Both the position numbers and the translations under genes were made by a program. Shown piece by piece: positions 1 to 5,453 of a DNA stretch of 5,453 nt. The notes beneath the pieces were generated by a model. It had not been told where the DNA came from. It ran no database searches and saw only the letters and a program-made list of their open reading frames with translations. This DNA comes from Acidobacteriota bacterium (GTDB taxonomy: Bacteria; Acidobacteriota; Terriglobia; UBA7540): positions 1 through 5,453 of the forward strand of contig QHZK01000283.1 in NCBI GenBank assembly GCA_003224635.1, in the 5' to 3' direction. Position 1 is the first letter of the stretch. Each line of letters begins with the position of its first letter.

Positions 1-1
1 C

Positions 2-536
2 GCTACTCAGGCGGCAGCGAGCGGCTCTCCCGACGAAGCGGCCGGCGCGGTTGTGGGACCGGGCGAAACGCCGGTCACGCTGCGCATCAACGGGAAGACT
101 CACAGGCTCAACCTCGAGCCGCGCGTCACACTGCTCGACGCGTGTCGCAACCATCTGGACATTACGGGCGCCAAGCGGGTGTGCGACCGCGCCACGTGCG
201 GCGCCTGCACGATGATCGTGGACGGCAAGCCGGTCTACTCGTGTACCGTGCTGGCGATCGAAGCCGACGGGCGCAGCGTCACCACTATCGAGGGCCTGGC
301 GCCCGAGGGCCGCCTGCACCCGGTGATGGCGGCTTTCGTCGACCACGACGCGCAGCAGTGTGGCTTCTGCACGCCGGGCTTCGTGGTGGCGTGCAAGGCC
401 TTCCTCGATAAACATCCCAACCCCACCATGAAGGACGTGGAGAGAGGACTGGGCGGCAACCTGTGTCGTTGCGGCACGTACGTGGGAGTGAGGCAGGCCG
501 TGCTCGAGGCTGCCAAGACAATGAAGGGAGGGGCTC

Positions 537-550
<14 letters not shown>
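2..550 (+). CDS. Molybdenum hydroxylase (xanthine dehydrogenase/aldehyde oxidoreductase family) [2Fe-2S] small subunit, 5'-partial
   Basis: This subunit carries electrons from the molybdenum centre to the FAD subunit through two [2Fe-2S] clusters. Counting from the internal GTG at 53 as residue 1, the N-terminal plant-ferredoxin-like domain (about 8-80) has cluster ligands C44, C49, C52 and C64. The C-terminal helical domain (about 85-150) has C103, C106, C138 and C140 in the family motifs QCGFCTPG and GNLCRCG. All eight ligands are present. The frame stays open upstream to the window edge and reads as an Ala/Ser/Pro-rich linker (ATQAAASGSPDEAAGAV) before VGPGETPVTL. The GTG at 53 is therefore probably an internal valine codon and the real start lies outside. 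Periplasmic PaoA/YagT-type small subunits have a Tat signal peptide plus such a linker, so export is inferred but the signal is not visible. The 3' end overlaps the large-subunit gene by 14 nt. Confidence 0.95.
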
Positions 551-2728
<2,178 letters not shown>

Positions 2729-2729
<1 letters not shown>

Positions 2730-3709
2730 TGCAAGCCTTCGAATACGCAAGCCCCAAGACCACCGAAGAGGCTGTAAAGCTGCTGGCGAGCGACTGGGGC
2801 CAGACCGAAGTCCTCGCCGGCGGCACCGACCTCGTCAGCTTGATGAAGGATTACGTCTCCGCTCCCAACCGCGTGGTGAGCGTGAAAGACGTTAAAGAAC
2901 TGCGCGGCATCGAGTACAAATCGGGCAGCGGATTACGGCTCGGCGCCACGGTCACTTTGCAGGAGTTGATCGACAGCCCCGACGTGAAACGTAATTGCGC
3001 GGCCTTGGTCGAGGCTGCGGAAGGCGTCAGCAGCCAGCAGATTCGCGCCATGGGCACCGTAGGCGGCGACCTCTTGCAGCGCCCGCGCTGCTGGTACTAC
3101 CGGGCCGGCTACGGACTGCTCGCGCAACTGAACGGCAAGTCCTTGGTGCCCGACGGCGACAATCGTTACCACGCCATCCTGGGAAACTCAGGGCCGGCCT
3201 ACTTTGTGAACCCCTCGAGCCTGGCCCCGATCCTGATCGCGCTTGGGGCCAGGGTAAAGCTGGTCGGTCCGGGCGGCCCGCGCGAACTCGACGTGGACAA
3301 GCTTTTCGTCACGCCTTCGAACGACCAAGGTCGCGAGCACGCCATCAAACCCAACGAAGTACTCACCGAAATCGTTGTTCCCCACCACGCCGGGGCCAAG
3401 AGCGCGGTTTACGAAGTCCGGCAGAAGGAGGCGCTCGATTGGCCTCTGGCTGCCGCCGCCGTGGTGCTGCACATGGATGGACAGACCGTGAAGGGCGCGC
3501 GCGTCGTCCTCGGTCACGTGGCGCCCGTTCCCTGGCCGTCGCCTGAAGCTGAGGAAGCGCTGGCGGGAAAGACGATCAGTGAAGACGTCGCTGACCAAGC
3601 AGGCAAAGCAGCGGTGAGCAAAGCGACTCCACTCAGCAAGAATACGTATAAAGTCCAGCTCGCGCGCGTGGCGGTGAAACGCGCTGTCGTCGCCGCCGCT
3701 AGGGGTTAG
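2729..3709 (+). CDS. Molybdenum hydroxylase FAD-binding subunit (PaoB/YagS-like, without [4Fe-4S] ligands)
   Basis: This subunit takes electrons from the [2Fe-2S] clusters onto FAD and passes them to an external acceptor. The 326 residues fit a stand-alone FAD subunit of this superfamily (FAD_binding_5 followed by the CO dehydrogenase flavoprotein C-terminal domain). FAD contacts are visible as AGGTDL (30-35) and IRAMGTVGGDL (105-115). The C-terminal domain spans about 215-322. After GTVGGDL comes the LLQRPRCWYYR loop and then NRYHAI, the layout of PaoB and 4-hydroxybenzoyl-CoA reductase beta subunits. In those proteins the loop binds a [4Fe-4S] cluster through four cysteines. Here the whole protein has only two cysteines, C90 and C121, so the cluster cannot form. 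The start overlaps the large-subunit stop by 1 nt (TGATG) and has a strong Shine-Dalgarno. No signal peptide is seen. Confidence 0.93.
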
Positions 3710-3724
3710 GGCTAGGGTCACCAC

Positions 3725-4588
3725 ATGGAACCTTTCCCCCACCAGGACGCAAGCAGCCGTCGGGCCTGGTCACGGCTGTGGGTGGCGCTCGCGACCTTGC
3801 TGCTCTTTGCCGGGCCTAGCTCCGCTGGCATCCGCGGCCCGGGGAAATACAGCGGAGTTGTCGTCTTTGATCGTTGGGACGGCTGTCTCCTGTTCAGTAG
3901 CGTCTACCTGATGTACATCTCGGAGGTTGTCAAGGATGACCTCCGCAGTTATGCGGGTCAGGCAATACAGATTGATGCACTCGACGTACTCCAACGTGTC
4001 AATCCAGGCGATGGACTGATCCGAAAGTTCAAAGTACTTGGTCCTGCGCCAGAAAAACACCTCGGGGCGATACCCGAGGGACTTTTTCTCGTCGCCGATG
4101 GGCCCTTCCCAAACCGCGGCCTGCCGGCAGTCACACTTGAGATTCGCAATCAGGGAGCCAAGTCTGCCACGGTCGATAGCTCAAAGATTGGGTTGGCCTT
4201 GCTCACAAAGAAGCAGGAAGGCTACTACGCGTTCGACCCATCCGATGGGCCCTCAACCGCTATCATAACGCGCGTGAGCGTTTTGAATCCGGGAGGGAAA
4301 TTCTGGTGGTCATTGGATGGAGTCAAGCACTCCTTCTCCTACACGATTGACCCGGAGAATCGGCTCCCTCACTCTTTCGATCTGGACCCAGGACGATCAA
4401 GGAGCACCACGGTCACGTTTGAGATCCCGCCCGGGGAGTATCAATTCATCTCCGGCTACGGCGGCGGAGTCCACGAGGAAAGATCCCTGGTCAGCAATCC
4501 CGTCTCCTTTGACGTGAACGAAGCACCAGTTGGGCGGCAGTCGCTACTTGATTATCCAGTCCGAATTTGGTCGCATCTGCGCAAATAA
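3725..4588 (+). CDS. Secreted protein of unknown function, beta-rich
   Basis: I do not recognise a named family. The 287-residue product has a signal peptide: R12, R13 and R17 precede a hydrophobic core at 18-30, and a PSSA|G site suggests cleavage after A34. The RR pair in SSRRAWS recalls a Tat motif, but the usual following consensus is absent, so Sec is more likely. Mature residues 40-110 include a compact segment with FDRWDGC (48-54) and a helical stretch ISEVVKDDLRSYAGQ. Residues about 115-275 look like beta-sandwich material, with PAVTLEIRNQG, a run of aromatic-rich strands and PPGEYQFISGYGGG near the end. C54 is the only cysteine outside the signal. It starts 15 nt after the FAD gene with only a weak AGGG Shine-Dalgarno (3714-3717), so co-transcription is possible but unproven. 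Sampled 60-base lines here are about 50-53% GC against about 68-75% in the operon. Confidence 0.75.
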   Translation: MEPFPHQDASSRRAWSRLWVALATLLLFAGPSSAGIRGPGKYSGVVVFDRWDGCLLFSSVYLMYISEVVKDDLRSYAGQAIQIDALDVLQRVNPGDGLIRKFKVLGPAPEKHLGAIPEGLFLVADGPFPNRGLPAVTLEIRNQGAKSATVDSSKIGLALLTKKQEGYYAFDPSDGPSTAIITRVSVLNPGGKFWWSLDGVKHSFSYTIDPENRLPHSFDLDPGRSRSTTVTFEIPPGEYQFISGYGGGVHEERSLVSNPVSFDVNEAPVGRQSLLDYPVRIWSHLRK

Positions 4589-4594
4589 TACAAT
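4567..4594 (+). promoter_or_regulatory. Candidate sigma-70-like promoter before the small Cys-rich gene
   Basis: TACAAT (4589-4594) matches the -10 consensus at five of six positions. TTGGTC (4567-4572) is a weak -35 with a 16-nt spacer. It overlaps the end of the secreted-protein gene in a locally AT-rich patch and would start transcription about 40 nt before the ATG at 4640. Such matches arise by chance, so this is tentative. Confidence 0.25.
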
Positions 4595-4625
4595 AGGCTA
4601 CCTTCAGCAAAGCCGCAGCGCGCAA

Positions 4626-4631
4626 GGGAGG
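4626..4631 (+). promoter_or_regulatory. Shine-Dalgarno that decides the start of the Cys-rich gene
   Basis: GGGAGG lies 8 nt before the ATG at 4640 but only 2 nt before the in-frame ATG at 4634. Spacing therefore favours 4640 as the start codon. Confidence 0.7.
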
Positions 4632-4639
4632 AAATGTTT

Positions 4640-4858
4640 ATGCCCGACGATGTCAGCCGCATCGGAATTCCCCAGGAACACTGCCGGTTGCTCCGGTGTA
4701 AGGAAATGTTCATCGAAACGGGGCGCGAGTTCGACATTACCAACACCGGCAGCGGCATCTACTGGTGCAGCCACACGCAGACTTGCCTGGGTCCGGATAG
4801 CGAAGTCGCCGACCCGGAGCACTGCAAGGCCGGACGTGGCTGCTACGAGGTGCTGTAA
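4640..4858 (+). CDS. Small cysteine-rich protein of unknown function (72 aa)
   Basis: The function is not recognised. The 72-residue product has six cysteines in three close pairs: C15/C20, C43/C49 and C62/C68. The first and last pairs sit in similar contexts, EHCRLLRCKE (13-22) and EHCKAGRGCYE (60-70), which looks like an internal pseudo-repeat framing the central YWCSHTQTC pair. H14, H45 and H61 could also serve as metal ligands. There is no signal peptide or membrane segment, so a cytoplasmic metal-binding or redox role is possible, but this is inference. The start was set at 4640, not the ATG at 4634, because the GGGAGG Shine-Dalgarno is correctly spaced only for 4640. It lies 51 nt after the secreted-protein gene. 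The good ribosome site, the paired-cysteine pattern and the lack of a better overlapping frame support a real gene. Confidence 0.72.
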   Translation: MPDDVSRIGIPQEHCRLLRCKEMFIETGREFDITNTGSGIYWCSHTQTCLGPDSEVADPEHCKAGRGCYEVL

Positions 4859-4881
4859 GCTTGGCGAGTGGCTGTGTCTCA

Positions 4882-4923
4882 GGGCTCGCATAGATCGCAA
4901 AGAGCGCGATGTATGGGTTGCCC
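4882..4923 (+). repeat. Imperfect inverted repeat (stem-loop)
   Basis: Arms 4889-4898 and 4906-4915 pair at nine of ten positions with one G-G mismatch around a 7-nt loop. An outer GGGC/GCCC pairing (4882-4885 with 4920-4923) extends it past an internal loop. It begins 24 nt after the Cys-rich gene's stop. No T-run follows on either strand, so it is not a standard intrinsic terminator. It could protect a 3' end, help termination in another way, or be chance. Confidence 0.4.
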
Positions 4924-5015
4924 CGACGAGCTTGGTGATTTCCACGTCGTGCGCCCTTAACCCTTCCGGCACTTCCCAAGTTCTCATGCGCTGAGCTATG
5001 ATCTCGCGGGCCTCC

Positions 5016-5042
5016 TGGACTGCAGAGGGCGCTGGCTATAAC
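5016..5042 (+). promoter_or_regulatory. Candidate promoter upstream of the GYD-domain gene
   Basis: TATAAC (5037-5042) matches the -10 consensus at five of six positions. TGGACT (5016-5021) matches -35 at four of six, with a short 15-nt spacer. It would leave a leader of about 80 nt before the ATG at 5129. It fits a separate transcription unit after the 270-nt gap but is weak evidence by itself. Confidence 0.25.
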
Positions 5043-5118
5043 TACACGGATCAGGTCACGGAGGATCGGCGGCGGCTTGCGGTGGCTGTCACGAAGTCGG
5101 CTTGCACGTCAACCGAAT

Positions 5119-5122
5119 GGAG
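5119..5122 (+). promoter_or_regulatory. Shine-Dalgarno that decides the start of the GYD gene
   Basis: GGAG lies 6 nt before the ATG at 5129. The in-frame alternatives, TTG at 5102 and ATG at 5117, have no comparable site at the right distance. Confidence 0.55.
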
Positions 5123-5128
5123 CACCCC

Positions 5129-5431
5129 ATGGCACACTATATTCTTCTTGCGAAGCTCACCCACCAAGGAATCACGCGCATCAATGAAAAAGAACTTCAT
5201 GACCGTTGGGACTCTTTCGTCAAGCTGCTCGAAAGCAAGGGGGGCAAACTGGTGGCCTTCTACGCCACTCTGGGAACCTACGACTACGTCATCACTGCCG
5301 ACCTGCCGAACGACGCCGCCGCCTTGGAAGTCTCCCTGGCCACAGGGAAAAAGGGCAACGTGACGTTCGAGACCTGCCGGGCCTTCGACTATGCGGAATT
5401 CGCGAAAGCCGTTGAGTCGACGGCGGGATAA
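5129..5431 (+). CDS. GYD domain-containing protein (100 aa)
   Basis: This is a small single-domain protein of the GYD family, for which I know no established biochemical role. The start at 5129 gives MAHYILLAKLTHQGI, the usual N-terminal strand of the family, and a total length of 100 residues, typical for it. The name-giving motif appears as GTYD (49-52) in LGTYDYVITADLP. It is followed by the conserved region with GNV (76-78) and ETCRAFDYAEF (81-91). The predicted fold is a small alpha/beta ferredoxin-like barrel, an inference from the alternation of strands and helices. Longer in-frame starts at 5102 (TTG) and 5117 (ATG) add residues unlike the family and lack a good ribosome site. It has no visible functional link to the hydroxylase operon, being separated from the preceding gene by 270 nt. 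Confidence 0.88.
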   Translation: MAHYILLAKLTHQGITRINEKELHDRWDSFVKLLESKGGKLVAFYATLGTYDYVITADLPNDAAALEVSLATGKKGNVTFETCRAFDYAEFAKAVESTAG

Positions 5432-5453
5432 GGTTTGAATTGCCGCGGCTCCC

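Noticed and set aside
3702..3717. G-rich TAGGG-like triple repeat at the end of the FAD gene, resembling a G-quadruplex or telomere-like motif
   Set aside because: Only three G-runs are present, not the four needed for an intramolecular quadruplex. It spans a stop codon and a short junction and has no sign of wider repetition.
4604..4987. - strand frame covering the gap and the Cys-rich gene
   Set aside because: No recognisable motif was found, no clear ribosome site was seen, and half of it is antisense to a better supported gene.
4530..4994. Open frame of 154 codons on the + strand overlapping the Cys-rich gene
   Set aside because: Its translation is Ser/Ala/Arg-rich without domain character, and it lacks a ribosome site. 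The overlapping 72-residue frame has a well-placed Shine-Dalgarno and an ordered cysteine pattern.
5058..5065. Shine-Dalgarno-like GGAGGAT upstream of the GYD gene
   Set aside because: No start codon at proper spacing leads into a convincing frame, so it is probably a chance match.
4998..5363. + strand frame of 121 codons overlapping the GYD gene in another frame
   Set aside because: It is the out-of-frame shadow of a recognised GYD-domain gene. Its translation is low complexity.

Overview
The window is GC-rich bacterial DNA with tightly packed genes, all on the + strand. The protein sequences look like those of soil Acidobacteriota or a similar GC-rich environmental lineage. That assignment rests on recalled resemblance of the proteins and on composition, not on a search.

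Positions 2-3709 hold three overlapping or abutting genes for a molybdenum hydroxylase of the xanthine dehydrogenase/aldehyde oxidoreductase superfamily. They are the [2Fe-2S] small subunit (its N-terminus lies off the left edge), the molybdopterin-binding large subunit, and the FAD subunit. The gene order is small-large-FAD, and the genes are joined by 14-nt and 1-nt overlaps, so this is a translationally coupled operon. The overall type is closest to the periplasmic PaoABC (YagTSR) enzymes. The small subunit carries a disordered Ala/Ser/Pro-rich leader before its ferredoxin fold, which suggests a Tat signal peptide just outside the window. The FAD subunit has the Pao-type loop but lacks the cysteines needed for the extra [4Fe-4S] cluster. 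Electrons would flow Mo cofactor -> two [2Fe-2S] clusters -> FAD -> unknown acceptor. The substrate cannot be read from the sequence.

Positions 3725-4588 encode a secreted protein of unknown function that starts 15 nt after the FAD gene. It has a clear signal peptide and a beta-rich mature region, and its GC content is visibly lower than that of the operon. Positions 4640-4858 encode a 72-residue protein with six cysteines in three pairs, whose start is fixed by a good Shine-Dalgarno.

The 270-nt gap 4859-5128 has no convincing gene. It contains an imperfect stem-loop (4882-4923) and a weak candidate promoter. Positions 5129-5431 encode a 100-residue GYD-domain protein. No RNA genes, CRISPR arrays, insertion sequences or phage genes were seen.
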